Below, in pieces: positions 10,518 to 22,898 of a DNA stretch of 64,000 nt. The DNA is taken from assembly GCA_023159155.1 (NCBI GenBank), contig JAJNNX010000006.1, positions 992,001-1,056,000 of the forward strand, written 5' to 3'. The notes under the pieces are model-generated. The model searched no databases. It saw only the letters and a program-made list of their open reading frames with translations, and was not told where the DNA came from. A program made the position numbers and the translations under genes. This DNA comes from Ustulina deusta (taxonomy: Eukaryota > Ascomycota > Sordariomycetes > Xylariales > Xylariaceae). The first letter of the stretch is position 1. Each line of letters starts with the position of its first letter.

Positions 10518-12866
10518 ATGTCTCGATTTCTCAATCCGGCCAAAATAGGCCTCCTTGCTCTCATCGAGCTCTATACGGATAAAACAGTGCCAACATCCTC
10601 CATCGTGGATGTGCTTTCCTTCATAACATCCCACTTGATCGACAATGATATCTCCAGCTCGGCTTTGGGCTCAAGCGACCGGTGGCGGCGAGCGGAGAGT
10701 GCCGTCAGTCTTGTTATCTCTATTTCGGATTTTGAGAAGGTGTTGACGCCGCATACCGCTGCCTCGGGTATGCCTGGGCGTAACTTGTGGTACGTGTTCC
10801 TGGATAAGCTGTGGAAGATCGATTCCCTGCATGCCTTACATGAGTTTTTCGACAACTGTTCGGTCATACTCGCCAAAACCAAGGAGGAGCTTCGACGGGA
10901 CGCAGAAGTGGGAATCCCGCCGCCTGCACCTGAGGTCATCCGGCTGTCTCGTAACTCACCATTCGGAGCGTTCGTACGCAGGTCTCAACTCGAATTCACA
11001 CGTCTTCGCTTCCACGATGCCATTGAGCTATGGAAAGATTTCGTCAAGTATCGTGACACAACCGCGGCGTATTATAAGAAGAAGACGCCTGCTTTCCAGC
11101 GGTTAAGCTTTGACAATGTCCTTCTCGCCAGTGAAAATGAATGGGGCCAAGCCGTGGAAGCCATAGCTTCAGTGGCCTACGGTGATGTGCTTAGAGACGA
11201 CCCAAACTCCACTCTGCCTGTTAGCACCGATGACATTGAGAAGCTCCTCGAGTTCCAAATCGACCAGATGCAAAAGTATGGCAACAGGGTACCCCTAGGA
11301 TTACGGCACCAGTTCCATGATCTCGTCATAGATAGCTACATGGTACCGAGCCTATCACACTATCTAAGCTATCTGGAAGCTTGGCGAGCGGGCGATTATT
11401 CAACTTCATTTGATTATTTGCATCGATATTTTGACTACACGATGCAGAACAGAGACAGGTCGTTCTACCAGTATGCCCTGATGAACCTTGCTGTGCTCCA
11501 AGCCGACTTCGGGTGCCACAATGAAGCAATTGCTGCAATGTTGGAAACGGTATCAACGGCTAGGGAGAATCGCGATATGACCTGTCTAAACTTCGCCCTT
11601 AATTGGTTGTTCCATTTTGGGCGGGCGCACCCTGAAGTTACGCAGGAACTGGAGTCGAAAAGTCAGCTGGGCACAGGCAAAGAGTCCCTTGCATTTCTAC
11701 GAAGTAGAGCAAAGGAGACTGGAACATGGTCGCTATGGAGCTCCGCTCTCATGAGCGAAGCGAAGATGTGTCTTTCACATGGCGAGAGTGTTGCTACAGC
11801 TTTGGAACATCTGGTTCGAAGCTCGCAGATATTGGTCGAGCGAAACATGAAGAATATGGTCGGGTCCCAACAATCGATCAACATAGCACTCTGGGACAGG
11901 CTGGGTGTTACATATTTGTCAGCGACGACATGCGAAGTATTTCTTCAGTGTCACGCCCGCCATTCGATCTTTGACGACGAGCTTAAAGTGACAAGCCGTC
12001 AAGCTTCAATGCTAGCTTTGAAAGGCAAATATGACGAAGCACTGGAGAAACTTGGAAGCCTAGATGTAGATTCCCTGCGGGCCTGGAAGCCTAGTCAATA
12101 CTGGCATAAGTTTCGCGGTATCATAGAACTGAGGAGGGATCTGCACCATAACAATCTCGACGGTGCTGAGCTGTTGCTTTCGCAATTACTGCAATCAAAG
12201 AACGAGGACTTGGAGCCTGATCTAGCCTTCGCCATTGACACGCTTCATGTCGAATGCCTTGTCCGCCGAGGAAATCTTGAAGACGCTTTCGTAAAGGTCG
12301 AAAAAATGGTCGTGGAGCTTCGGGAGGAGAACAAGGACATCGCGCTCCGAGTACGGCTCCTCCTCCTCAAAGCAGAACTGCTAGACAAATGTGGCAGACC
12401 ACAAAAGGCATTCACCATTGTTGTGCGTGCAGCTAACGTTGCCTGGCGAGCGCGCCTCATCCCCTACCTATGGCCCGCTATCGGTGCAATCGCTAACATT
12501 CTCTGCTCACTCGGCGAGTTTGAACCTGCTATCCAGTTATTATACGCCGTGCTTCCACGCAGTCTAGAGTGTGAAAACTCGGCTATGACGGCAAAGCTAT
12601 ACTCGCATTTGGGGGACGCAAATGTGGGCATGGCCGGCAAAATGCCGCCAAAGTCTAACAAGCGTAGGGAATACTTGATGAAGGGGGTAGAGGCGATCGA
12701 GAAGGCGTTTAACCACTACTCGAGTGTCGAAGACATCAACAAACAGTGCGAGATGATGGCCAAGAAGGCTACTATCATGAAGGTCGCGGGGGATTATGTT
12801 TTGGCGAATGATTACGCTGCCGCGTATCTGGCATTACAGAGAGATGCTGCTCAGTTGAAGATATAG
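10518..12866 (+). CDS. APC5: Anaphase-promoting complex subunit 5
   Basis: A single open frame gives a 782-residue protein from the ATG at 10518 (begins MSRFLNPAKIGLLALIELY). The frame is open farther upstream to 10317, but those 67 residues are Pro/Arg-rich with no family resemblance, so I prefer the internal start. APC5 is a TPR-type scaffold subunit of the APC/C ubiquitin ligase that drives mitotic cyclin and securin turnover. The helical N-terminal domain is followed by helix-turn-helix repeats with TPR-like packing (for example FYQYALMNLAVLQADFGCHNEA). APC5 is a classic neighbour of the MAT locus in filamentous ascomycetes, usually beyond COX13. Here CIA30 and SLA2 lie between APC5 and COX13. 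The retrotransposon ends only about 450 bp upstream of the chosen start, so the promoter is short or partly inside the repeat flank. Confidence 0.9.
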   Translation: MSRFLNPAKIGLLALIELYTDKTVPTSSIVDVLSFITSHLIDNDISSSALGSSDRWRRAESAVSLVISISDFEKVLTPHTAASGMPGRNLWYVFLDKLWKIDSLHALHEFFDNCSVILAKTKEELRRDAEVGIPPPAPEVIRLSRNSPFGAFVRRSQLEFTRLRFHDAIELWKDFVKYRDTTAAYYKKKTPAFQRLSFDNVLLASENEWGQAVEAIASVAYGDVLRDDPNSTLPVSTDDIEKLLEFQIDQMQKYGNRVPLGLRHQFHDLVIDSYMVPSLSHYLSYLEAWRAGDYSTSFDYLHRYFDYTMQNRDRSFYQYALMNLAVLQADFGCHNEAIAAMLETVSTARENRDMTCLNFALNWLFHFGRAHPEVTQELESKSQLGTGKESLAFLRSRAKETGTWSLWSSALMSEAKMCLSHGESVATALEHLVRSSQILVERNMKNMVGSQQSINIALWDRLGVTYLSATTCEVFLQCHARHSIFDDELKVTSRQASMLALKGKYDEALEKLGSLDVDSLRAWKPSQYWHKFRGIIELRRDLHHNNLDGAELLLSQLLQSKNEDLEPDLAFAIDTLHVECLVRRGNLEDAFVKVEKMVVELREENKDIALRVRLLLLKAELLDKCGRPQKAFTIVVRAANVAWRARLIPYLWPAIGAIANILCSLGEFEPAIQLLYAVLPRSLECENSAMTAKLYSHLGDANVGMAGKMPPKSNKRREYLMKGVEAIEKAFNHYSSVEDINKQCEMMAKKATIMKVAGDYVLANDYAAAYLALQRDAAQLKI

Positions 12867-13032
12867 AGCTGCGAGGTCAATGCTCGTATCAAACGGTTTT
12901 GCTATTTTCGAGCAGAGCAGTAGACATAAAACCGTACCCAGTTCATCATATATATACACACGCAGTAACCGCAATGAATACCGTCACCAATGAATATACA
13001 GCTTATTCGAGATGCAATCGGATCTCGTATTG

Positions 13033-13903
13033 TTATTTATCATTCCAATTGATATGCTGACCCTGCTTATTTTTTAATTGGCCTTCCCTAACGTTGACAG
13101 CAGGGGTTGCGACAGCGTCATCGCCCTCACTCATATCGTTCGTGGCCCACATGCGCTCGATGCAAAGGCTAAAAGGCCCCGGTACGCGATCCGTCAGACC
13201 GATGCCGAAAGTGCGGACCTTCTGGCGTAGGATCTCGGCCTGGGGCTCGACGACAAAGCCGTGGTTCGTGCGCACGAAATCGTTCCACTTGATCAGCACC
13301 GTTTCCCACTCGCCGGGCCGCTTCGCGAACAGCCGATGTTGGTGCAGATCCGTCGGCACGACAGACTCGGTCTGCACGTTTACCAGATAGCTCCGCCCGT
13401 CGGAGCGGATCCGGAGCGCGAGATACGTGTACATGTCGATGTTGAAGAGCGTCTTGCCGAAGAGCGTCGGCTTCGGGTCGAGAGTCCGCCATGCGGCGTA
13501 CCCCGACCGTTGGACGCTGGGGTTGTTGGGCGGAAGCTCGGTCGATATCGTGCCGTGGAAACGTGCGTATCCGGGCCCCTCACGGCCGGATTCCGCGCCG
13601 GGAACCCAGTCCAGAGCCACCTGCGAGTAGCCCCCGATGTCCTTGTCGCTTAGCGTTTTGCAGCCTTGTATCGAGTCGCGGTTGTGGAAGTTATGAAGTG
13701 CCAGCGGGCCGGAGGGACCTTTGATGCCCTCGAGTTTAAAGGCTAAAGGGCGGCGGGATTAGTACATTGTGGAACGTTCTATGACCGGCAGGAATACAGA
13801 ATGCGAGGCGGTGGATGCACGCACTGATGTTGGAGAGCCGCTTGAATTCATCAATGCTGCGTCCCCAAAAGCCCTTGGATAGACAGGCGCCTGTCGCGCG
13901 CAT
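13033..13903 (-). CDS. CIA30: Complex I intermediate-associated protein 30 (NDUFAF1/CIA30)
   Basis: Two exons, 13903-13825 and 13742-13033, join across an 82-bp intron (GTGCGT...TTTAG, with a TACTAATC branch site) to give 262 residues. The joined protein has the family order: FWGRSIDEFKRL at the start, then LEGIKGPSGPLALHNF, DKDIGGYSQVALDW, GYAAWRTL and NIDMYTYLALRIRSDGRSYLVN, and it ends WNDK. This is the galactose-binding-like CIA30 fold. CIA30 is a mitochondrial chaperone that binds assembly intermediates of the respiratory complex I membrane arm. The start at 13903 is the only ATG giving the conserved first exon; no strong mitochondrial presequence is visible, as in several homologues. 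It converges with APC5, leaving about 165 bp between stops. Confidence 0.9.
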
Positions 13904-16900
13904 CGTGTCGGTTGAGGCGGACGAAGAGACGAAATGCTGTGGATTTAGCGCGCTTTAATGAAGGTTACGCCCGAGAGCCAAAAGGCTCGGTCGGTAGCTT
14001 TGACATTAGCAGGCGGTCGTGTCTTGTTGCTAGGTGTTCATTAGCAGAATAGAGTAACTACCTGTTAACAGTAATCTGGACATATAATAGAAAGATCAGT
14101 AGTTGAGGCTTGTCAATGTCAGTAACGAAAGCTTGGTTAATCCGAGCTGAACTCCACTAGTCTACAGTGGGTAGTTCTCTAATACTGCTTATAGATACTG
14201 TGCTCGAGCTTACTACCCCTGTCCACTGCGCACTAAGGCAGGTGTTACCGCAGGTCTCGACTATGTACTTTGTACACTTCCACAACTACAATACTTTACA
14301 AGACTGATTGATCCACCACCATTGCAAGTTGTAGGTTTGACCATCTTTTTCACTCAAGACAAATCGGTCTTTGCTCAGGCTCAGCTCACCCTATCCCCGT
14401 CACTTTGGCTGACTGAGAAAGGCTTCTTGAACCAGTTAACAAGAAGGTTTATATTCCTGCCTACTGACCAAGCTACATCATGAAACCTCACACTCGAACT
14501 TGACCGGTTGATGAAAATAAAGTCTCGCAGGTAACGTCGATCTTTTTCAGGGATTCAGACTATCTACGATGCTGGTAACCCAAGCTTTACCAAAGATAAT
14601 ATACGTAACGTCGGTAAAGAACTTCAGTATTTTCAGAGCGGGGAGCGGGATAGTGGAAAGATTATTCTGAAAGGGATTAATGGATTCGCTTACGGAGTAT
14701 CTGTTAAGGCTCGCTGCGACCTACCAAGAGGGAATGAGCATCTTGAGGCTCGAATTAGGTAGTAGGATAGCACCAACATTTTGTGCTGGGTTTTTTTTTT
14801 AAACACTGCCTAAACATTACGATGGGGCAATTCATTACTGCTTGATTACATCTTTTACTACTTACACAGACGCACACATTTTCGATTTCTAATCGGCGTC
14901 CCTTCCAATGCAAAAATTTGCCCCTATTAGGCTGTTGAGCAATAGGTAGCTCTAAGAAACCGCCTGCACCGTCCGCAGAAGACTTTAGCACATGCTAGGC
15001 CATGAGCAACAGTGGGAAACAAGTCGACATTACGAGAGGCTTGAAAAAATACTTGCTACAATCGAAATCCCTTTTACTTTAATCAAAGTTCTTGATCTCG
15101 CTTTAGGCGCTCTTATTCTTGGGTCGCAAGTATGTAACAGCCACGTTCTTCAACACGCGTTGGTTTCGGCCCGTCATTCAACTCTAGTTTAACGTAGAAT
15201 TCTCTCGGTATTATATTATATGGAACAGCAGTCAAAATCCATCTCAAAGGCAAGCTAAAGCTATATTTCCATAATAGATATATATAGATATATATAAACG
15301 GAGCTGTCCTAGGCTACAACATCACTCTCCACTTTGCTTTATGTGATCATCTTTTAATATTGCTATGCAGTTCGAGAGTAAAAGACATGAGGGGGAACGA
15401 ATATTTCGAAATTAGGTTTCCAGACCACGAGTGCTTTGGTGATCTGATTATATTAGTCAGGAAGTCTACCTAATATATCAACCCATACATGCAACCTAAC
15501 ATTATTACCCTCCTCTTCCTTTGTGTGTGACTGATTTGATCGAGGGGTGTTAGAAAGTGAACTCGGTAATCTTTGCGAGTAACAACTTTGCCATATCTTG
15601 AATACCCATAGTTTTCATATAACTAGCGTTGATATGTGAAAGGAAGAGGCTCATGATAATTGAAACGTGATCTAGTTGAAATGAGCAAGCCGGTAAAAAA
15701 GCGACTGACATTAGTTTACTTCATTGCCTCTATCCTGGTATACCCTCGATTAACTAGAGACATCTTTTTTCATAACCCTAACTAGATGGTCGGGTGCGTG
15801 GAGATCAGAGCATGGGTTGATACCGGGAATATCAATCTGGCCACACGTGTAATATCGAGTTTCCACTGCGTGATACATATCTGTTACTTGTTAGCTAACC
15901 TATGTAAATAGAATGAACACCAACAAGTCCCAATTGAGGAAAAAGGTAGGAGAGTTGAGGAAGACAATCAACTATACGCTTGTTGGTGCCCGAGGCAGAA
16001 CACATTTCCTCTCGGTTTCTCTCCCGTTGTGTTGGTCACTATAACGGATCGTTCAATACGTCGACCTGTAAAGTACTGCCTAGGCCAGGCTTCTGTGAGA
16101 GTTAAATTATATTTTAGGATAGCAGAATCTTTTGATAAGGAACGAACGAGTGGTTGGCCCAGACACGCGGCTATTATACTAGCCCGATGGCTAAACCTGT
16201 GCTGGTGCTGGTCCGAACTGGTTCGAGGTCATACTGGCACGAGATGATATTCCGTATTGGTGTATAGTGTTGCGTTCGAGGTTAACAAGGCTAGATAGAG
16301 GTATGAAAGTTGCTAATTGTTGGCCTGCAGCAATGTGAATCGGCTAATTATTGGTCCTGTTGGTGTGATGAGATGATGCACGCACTGTGGGGGGTAATTT
16401 TATACACTGTCATTCCTAATACGCTACCCATAAACAACTAAAACAGACCGTGACAGCCTGAGTACTTATAATCGCGGCTCTGTTAGCTCTATACTACAGG
16501 TAGTCATTTATTTGCGCCCTCTAGCTACTGGGAAGCGGGTCGATGTGATAAAACTTGAACTTGGAGTCCAATCATGGTTTGAAGTTATGCACATGAACTT
16601 ATGCGGCATCAGGAGGTACCTATCGAGACAAGGTACTGGGTACTAAGTACCTATGTACGTCTTCCTTAGCCAAAAGCGGGTCCTGATTAGGTACATGGTG
16701 GTCCAACCTACCCTACATATGTAGGTAGGTACTTAGTATGGGGTACCATTACGCAACCCGGGGTGCTCTCAGCCTACCATATCTTGAGATTCTTAAGCTA
16801 GCCTCATTGCATTGCGCAACCTCCACACCTTACCTTGAAGCCCTGGCAAACCGAGACAGAGAGCTCTCCTGCTTCACTCTCAACGGCTGACGTCTACTTC

Positions 16901-17217
16901 TCTTGGCAATACACGCCATTGTCGTCTGGAGACCGGACAACCCATCGCTTTTAGGCACCGATCTTTCTCGCCTGTAGAGTATTTGAATAAATTGTATGGT
17001 CGTACGGGCGGCTGCTGTTTCTCCCTTCCTGCGTCTCCTCGTCTTGCGCTCCCCTGAGATCTCGAACCGCCGAACCGAACAGGAAGCGAGGTGGGATGTG
17101 CTGTCGCTGAGCAGCCGCAGCAGCTTGCTCTAAGCTCTTTCCCGATTTCTGTACCACGCCGCTGTCTCTTGCTCTCGCCTTTTCTACCCGTCGCGGGTAC
17201 ACAAGACTCGTTTCGCC
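13904..17217. other. Gene-poor 3.3 kb between CIA30 and SLA2
   Basis: No coding region, tRNA or rRNA is convincing here. Composition is mixed, with scattered AT-rich tracts (a TATAGATATATATA run near 15275-15297) and short GGTAC/GTAGGTA motifs at 16610-16740. The last few hundred bases before 17218 are CT/GC-richer and probably form the SLA2 promoter and leader. The stretch is a candidate rearrangement junction because it separates two genes that are not usual direct neighbours. Confidence 0.5.
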
Positions 17218-20200
17218 ATGGCGACGACCCGTAGCTTGGACCACACGAGGTGCGTTCTGCCTATTCTGTTTGCATATCTTATGGTGTTTCTTCTGCCTTG
17301 CCGTCCCCCCTTCGTGCTGAACGACATCTGCCGCTGCGCCTATGGCTGCGACCAGAGAGTCGGCAGTGCTTCCATGCTTCCAACATGTCCTACACGGCCG
17401 GAATGGTGTGGGCTTATCCTTCCGACAGGTCCGAGGCCGAACTGGCCATTAACATTCGAAAAGCAACAAACACCGATGAAACTGCTCCGAAACGTAAACA
17501 TGTGCGCGCCTGCATTGTCTATACTTGGGACCACAAGTCTTCCCAGTCCTTTTGGGCGGGTATGAAAGTGTACGTTGATATGGTCTTGTGGGATAACCCC
17601 GTAAGAGAGGGGCTGCTGATTAGCTGTGTCATGCTAGACAACCAATTCTTGCCGATGAGGTGCAAACGTTCAAGGCCCTAATCACCGTCCACCGAGTATT
17701 GCAGGAGGGCCACCCCCAAGCACTGAGAGAGGCTCTAGCGAACCGCGGCTGGATCGATGGCTTAAACAGAGGACTATCGGGTGAGGGCGTCCGAGGTTAC
17801 GGTCCATTGATCAGAGAATACGTCTATTTCCTGCTCGCGAAGCTTTCGTTCCACCAGCAACATCCAGAGTTCAACGGGACTTTCGAGTACGAAGAGTATA
17901 TCAGCTTGAAGGCAATCAATGACCCGAACGAGGGCTACGAGACTATTACCGACCTGATGGCCTTACAGGACAAGATCGAGCAGTTCCAGAAACTCATCTT
18001 TTCTCACTTCAGAAACGTTGGAAATAATGAATGCAGGATCTCGGCTATTGTGCCTTTAGTTCAGGAAAGTTACGGCATTTACAAGTTCATTACTAGCATG
18101 CTACGTGCTATGCACTCGAGTGAGTTATCTGTTCGAGTCAGGCTTGGGGCGGGGTTCTAACTTCTTGGGCAGCAACTGGCGACAACGACGCATTAGAGCC
18201 CCTTCGGGAACGTTATAACGCGCAACATTATAGATTGGTCAAATTCTACTATGAGTGTTCGAACCTACGATACCTAACTGGTCTTATCACCATCCCCAAG
18301 CTCCCCCAAGACCCTCCTAATTTGCTAGCTGAGGATGAGAATGCGCCAGCACTGCCCGCCCGACCGAAGCAAGAGATTGAACGCGCACCGACACCAGTCC
18401 GACAACCCAAGTCAGAAGAACCTGACCAGATCGCTGAATTCTGGCAAAGTGAAATCGATCGCCAGAATCGCGAGTATGAGGAACAGCAGAGGGTACTCCA
18501 AGAGCGCCAACAGCAAGCTCTTAGAGCCCAGCAAGAAGCTCAATTGCAAGCCCAGCGAGAATTTGAAGAGCAACAAAGACGTTTGGCCGAACAACAGCAA
18601 AGAGAGCAGGAAGCCCTCATGAATCAGCAGTACCAGATGCAGACGCAAGGAAGACTGGCTGAACTCGAGCAAGAGAATTTGAATGCAAGGGCACAATATG
18701 ATCGTGATCAACTGATGCTTCAGCAATACGACCAGAGAGTGAAGTCGCTGGAAGGAGAACTGGCACAGATTCAGAGCAACTTTGGTCAGCAATTAAATAG
18801 CAGGGATGACCAGATTCGTGCACTTCAGGAACAAGTTAACACGTGGCGTACGAAATACGAAGCTCTGGCTAAACTCTACTCACAATTACGACATGAGCAT
18901 CTCGACCTACTTCAGAAATTTAAGTCGGTTCAACTCAAGGCGGCGTCCGCGCAGGAAGCAATCGAGAAACGTGAGAAGCTTGAGCGAGAAATCAAAACGA
19001 AGAATTTGGAGTTGGCCGACATGATTCGAGAACGAGACCGAGCATTGCACGACCGAGATCGACTCACTGGCAATAACAAGGATGAGGTCGAGAAGCTCAA
19101 GCGAGAGTTGCGCATGGCGAACGACCGGGCCGACAACCTAGAACGAGGTAAAGGCAACGAGCTATCTTCAATGCTTGCGAAGTATAACCGTGAAATGGCG
19201 GATCTCGAAGAGGCGCTACGCACGAAATCTCGCGCCTTGGAAGATGCCCAAGCTAAGTTGCGTGATGGCAGCTCGGACCTCGAGCAACTCCTTCGTGAAA
19301 AAGAGGAAGAACTTGAGGTCTACAAGGCTGGCATGGATGAAACTCTGATCGCATTGAACGAATTGAAGCTCAATCAGGGAGAGACAGATATCGCCTTAGA
19401 CGGCCAGCTTGATGCTTTAATTATGGCTAATCTCGACAAGATCAACGATATCATCGATTCGGTTTTGCAAGCAGGTGTTGCGCGGGTTGACGACGCATTA
19501 TATGAACTAGATTCGACAATGCAGGCTGGTAATCAGAACGCTTCGCCACAATATGTTTTATCACAGATCGAGAAGGCCTCTGCCAGCGCCATGGAGTTCG
19601 CGACAGCTTTCAACAACTTCATTGCGGATGGACCGAATGCCACTCACGCTGACCTTATAAAGGCCATTAACGTCTTCTCAGGTTCCGCTGCCGATGTGTG
19701 CAGCAATACGAAAGGTCTAACACGTCTAGCGACTGACGAGAAGAAGGGTGACCAGCTCATGAATGGGGCACGTGTGGCTGCCCAGTCAGCAGTGAAATTC
19801 TTTCGCGGGCTCCAAAGCTTTCGACTAGAAGGCATGGATCCTATCCAGAAGACAGATGTTGTCATTAACAGCAATAACGATGTGCAAATAAATCTCCAGA
19901 AGCTGAATAAACTGGTTGAGACATTTGCGCCCGGTTTCGGCCGCTTGGTGAACAACAAAGGTGACTTGGGCGAGATCGTCGACAATGAGCTCAGCAAGGC
20001 AGCCGATGCCATTGCGGCGGCCGCAGCTCGTCTGGCTAAACTGAAAAATAAGCCTCGCGACGGTTACTCTACGTACGAGCTTAAGGTTAATGATACTATT
20101 TTGGATGCCGCCATGGCAATCACAAATGCAATTACCCAACTCATCAAGGCAGCCACAGCCACGCAGCAAGAGATTGTCCAAGCTGGCCGGGGCTCCTCTT

Positions 20201-20735
20201 CTAGAACAGCTTTCTACAAGAAGAACAACAGATGGACTGAAGGACTCATCTCTGCGGCGAAGGCTGTCGCATCCTCCACAAGCACGCTTATCGAAACTGC
20301 CGATGGTGTCATATCCAACCGCAACAGTCCAGAACAGCTAATTGTGGCATCCAACGATGTAGCTGCCTCTACGGCCCAGCTCGTCGCTGCCAGTCGTGTC
20401 AAGGCTGGCTTTATGAGCAAGAGCCAAGAGAATCTTGAGCAGGCCAGTAAGGCAGTGGGTGCCGCTTGCAGATCTCTAGTCAGGCAGGTGCAGAATATGA
20501 TCAAGGATCGCAACCAGGAAGATGAAGCTGTCGATTACTCCAAGCTTGGGGCGCACGAATTCAAAGTTCGTGAGATGGAACAACAGGTAAGAGGACATAT
20601 CAACGTCGTGATATGTTGAGAAATACTCTAACCATGCTTTTTCAATAGGTTGAAATTCTCCAGCTTGAGAACTCCTTGTCGGCGGCTCGACACCGCCTCG
20701 GTGAGATGCGCAAGATCTCTTACCAAGAGGAGTAG
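17218..20735 (+). CDS. SLA2: Endocytic adaptor Sla2/End4 (ANTH and I/LWEQ domains)
   Basis: Five exons, 17218-17249, 17429-17569, 17638-18119, 18173-20586 and 20649-20735, join in frame to 1051 residues. All introns are GT-AG. The ANTH domain (about residues 10-290) contains RSEAELAINIRKAT, HVRACIVYTWDHKSS and GYGPLIREYVYFLLAKLSFH. It is followed by a Pro-rich linker, a Gln/Glu-rich coiled coil (about 340-660), and a C-terminal I/LWEQ (THATCH) actin-binding domain with NRWTEGLISAAKAVA, PEQLIVASNDVAASTAQLVAASR and a terminal YQEE. Sla2 links clathrin, PIP2 membrane and actin at endocytic sites. It is the standard right-hand border marker of MAT in Pezizomycotina. Here it is found on the APN2/COX13 side instead, about 1.3 kb from the start of the COX13 unit. 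Confidence 0.96.
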
Positions 20736-21620
20736 GGGGGCTCTACAGTTCGCACAGGATTCTTTCGATACCACGCAGTTCCTCGATACGATACACAATG
20801 CGCCGGCGGAAGCTATTCGCCTCAAGGGGTGTTGTGGGTATAGTGAACATTAGTCTGACTAAAATCCATGTTTAATCTATTAATGACGATGACAAGAGAA
20901 GGACTTGAAGATTCCCCCGGGACTATGCCAGGGGCTAACGGATTAGTTTGCTAAACACTCGGTATGTGCTCAGGAGGACAAAAGCAAGAGGGCGAGCGAG
21001 TCAGCGGAAAGTTGAAAAGTGTATGTTGACGTGTATATTGCCTTGGGGAGCCACGTTCTCGTAGATTGTATATGAGGCGGCTTGTCCGCTTTACGTATTC
21101 GCGCACATGGGTGGTACGGGTGAAATGTTGGTCACCTCACCTCATGTAGGATAATTATCAGTTCTCATTGTACACATTAGCCTTTTGTATGTTCCCATGT
21201 CACCATTATACCGTTTCCTGGTTTGTACAGCGACGAGTGAGAATTGATGAGGGAGGAAGGGCGAAGGAAAAACAGCGGGAGATGGTATCAAGACAAGAGT
21301 CAAATTTCGGCTGCATGTTCTGCATTGACAAATGAAAGTTGCATATCTACAATAGGACAGACACGTAGGTTATCTAGCAGTGGTTTGATAGCCGTGGGCC
21401 ATTTCGTCTATTTCCAATGGGTTTGTTCTCCTTTCTCCCCAGGTTCGTCCCTAAACCTTATGATACAGACATTACGCCGAAAATGATGCCTTCAAGCGGT
21501 TCTGATCGATGATTTGGACAAGTTTATTGGGACTTGTCTTTGTTGTGGTAGTTGACGCTGTCATTCCAGCTGTCGGTAGCGAATTAGTCATCCGTTCGTT
21601 CATCCCAGAAGAGGACTAGA
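20736..21620. other. SLA2-COX13 convergent 3' region
   Basis: This 885-bp stretch between two convergent genes shows no coding signal of its own. It presumably carries the 3' untranslated regions of both genes. A short open frame at 21244-21486 has no recognisable feature. Confidence 0.45.
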
Positions 21621-22321
21621 TCAAGACGGGAAGTAGAAAAGGGTGGGAAAGCCGTACAACAGGGTCTTGTCACCGTCGCCCCAGGGGAAGTTCTTGGTGC
21701 GGATGTTCTGGTAGGGGTACTCGGTGCGCTCCTCTAGTGGGGGCAGGTGCTCCCAGTGCTCCCAATGCTCGGACCACAGGTTGTAGGCGTTGGCGCCGGC
21801 GAGGATCAGGCAGGGGACCACGGCACTGTTTCGTCAGAGTGTCAGCCTTCTCATTCCCTCCCGTCTCGAGTCATCTTTGTTATGCTGCGCTCATTATTGC
21901 CTACACGCAGTATCAAGCGTGAACCAGGCTCCAAGGATAGTGGCAGAGTGAGATTCATATCGGAAAGTCCAGGTCGAGCGTTCTGATCGAGGAACTCGTG
22001 GTCGCGGGATATCGGGTAGGTTCTGTTCAACGGATGAGGGACGGGTTTCGCTTACTAGATGGAGATCTTGCGCCAGAGCTCTCGGAGGGTGTCAGTAAAC
22101 GGACACATGGAACAGAGAGCCAACGAGTCTCTTCCAAGCGTGGCGGAAAAGCGTCACTAACCAGTGGTGCCAGCAGCGTGCTCTTTAATGGCTTCTCGCT
22201 CCTTGACGAACTGGTTCTCGGTGGAGGCGAGACGGCGCTGGATGGTGGAGCGGACGGCGGGAGTGCGGAGCTGAGCGGTCAAGCGCGGGGTGGCGCGGAG
22301 CATCAGTCGTTGAAAAACCAT
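21621..22321 (-). CDS. COX13: Cytochrome c oxidase subunit 6A (Cox13)
   Basis: Three exons, 22321-22162, 22080-22056 and 21825-21621, give 129 residues, the usual Cox13 length. The N-terminus (MVFQRLMLRATPRLTAQLR...) is an Arg-rich mitochondrial presequence. The core includes ELWRKISIY, CLILAGANAYNLW (the single inner-membrane helix) and HWEHLPPLEERTEYPYQNIR followed by KNFPWGDGDKTLLY, the conserved intermembrane-space tail. Subunit 6A is a nuclear-encoded supernumerary subunit of complex IV that stabilises dimers and modulates activity. The tiny 25-bp second exon is easily missed. COX13 is divergent from APN2 with about 580 bp between starts, the conserved pair bordering MAT in Sordariomycetes. 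Confidence 0.95.
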
Positions 22322-22898
22322 GGTGAAATCGGCAGGATGGGGGTCGGAGGGAGAGTGTTCCTGGTTGCCAATTGAGGCTCTTGTTGGTATGGGACGAAAG
22401 TCGCTCTCGGTTGGCAGGAGATGAGGTCAGGTTTGGGAGCTCCCGAGCTTGGCCCCGGTTGTTCTTCGGCCAGGAGGAGAATGAATCAGACCACCTGCCT
22501 GTGACCGACCACGAGGTGGACCCATGCGGGTGGTCTGTGCGTGGCCGAAGAATGGGGACGTTCCTCGGTGGATTAGAGACCTAGTCGAGTCACATGATTT
22601 CGGGTCAGTTTGGTGACGCAACCCAGCATCGCGACTGGCCAGAGCGCACGATTGGTGAATGTGGGCTGTGCGTTGGGATCCAAGTCCAGCTTAATTAAAG
22701 CTCTCCGTCCAGCACACTTTCTGCGCCGCTGTGGGGAGACACCCAGAGCCTTTTCACGTCTTCTCTCTCAGCGCACGTACTGATGATCCAGACGCATACG
22801 CCGTGTAAGCTTCCGAGGATGAGCTTTGGTGGCGTCGCCGGGCTGACCGTGGATGCGCCCTCTTGATGCGACTCACGCCTCGTAGATACACCGCCAAC
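22322..22898. promoter_or_regulatory. Divergent promoter region COX13/APN2
   Basis: The 577 bp between the two divergent start codons must hold both promoters. I see no single diagnostic operator. The DNA is GC-richer than the flanks and has pyrimidine-rich tracts near the APN2 start. Confidence 0.4.

Noticed and set aside
13094..13724. Plus-strand frames opposite CIA30
   Set aside because: They are GC-rich antisense shadows; the minus strand carries the recognisable spliced CIA30 protein.
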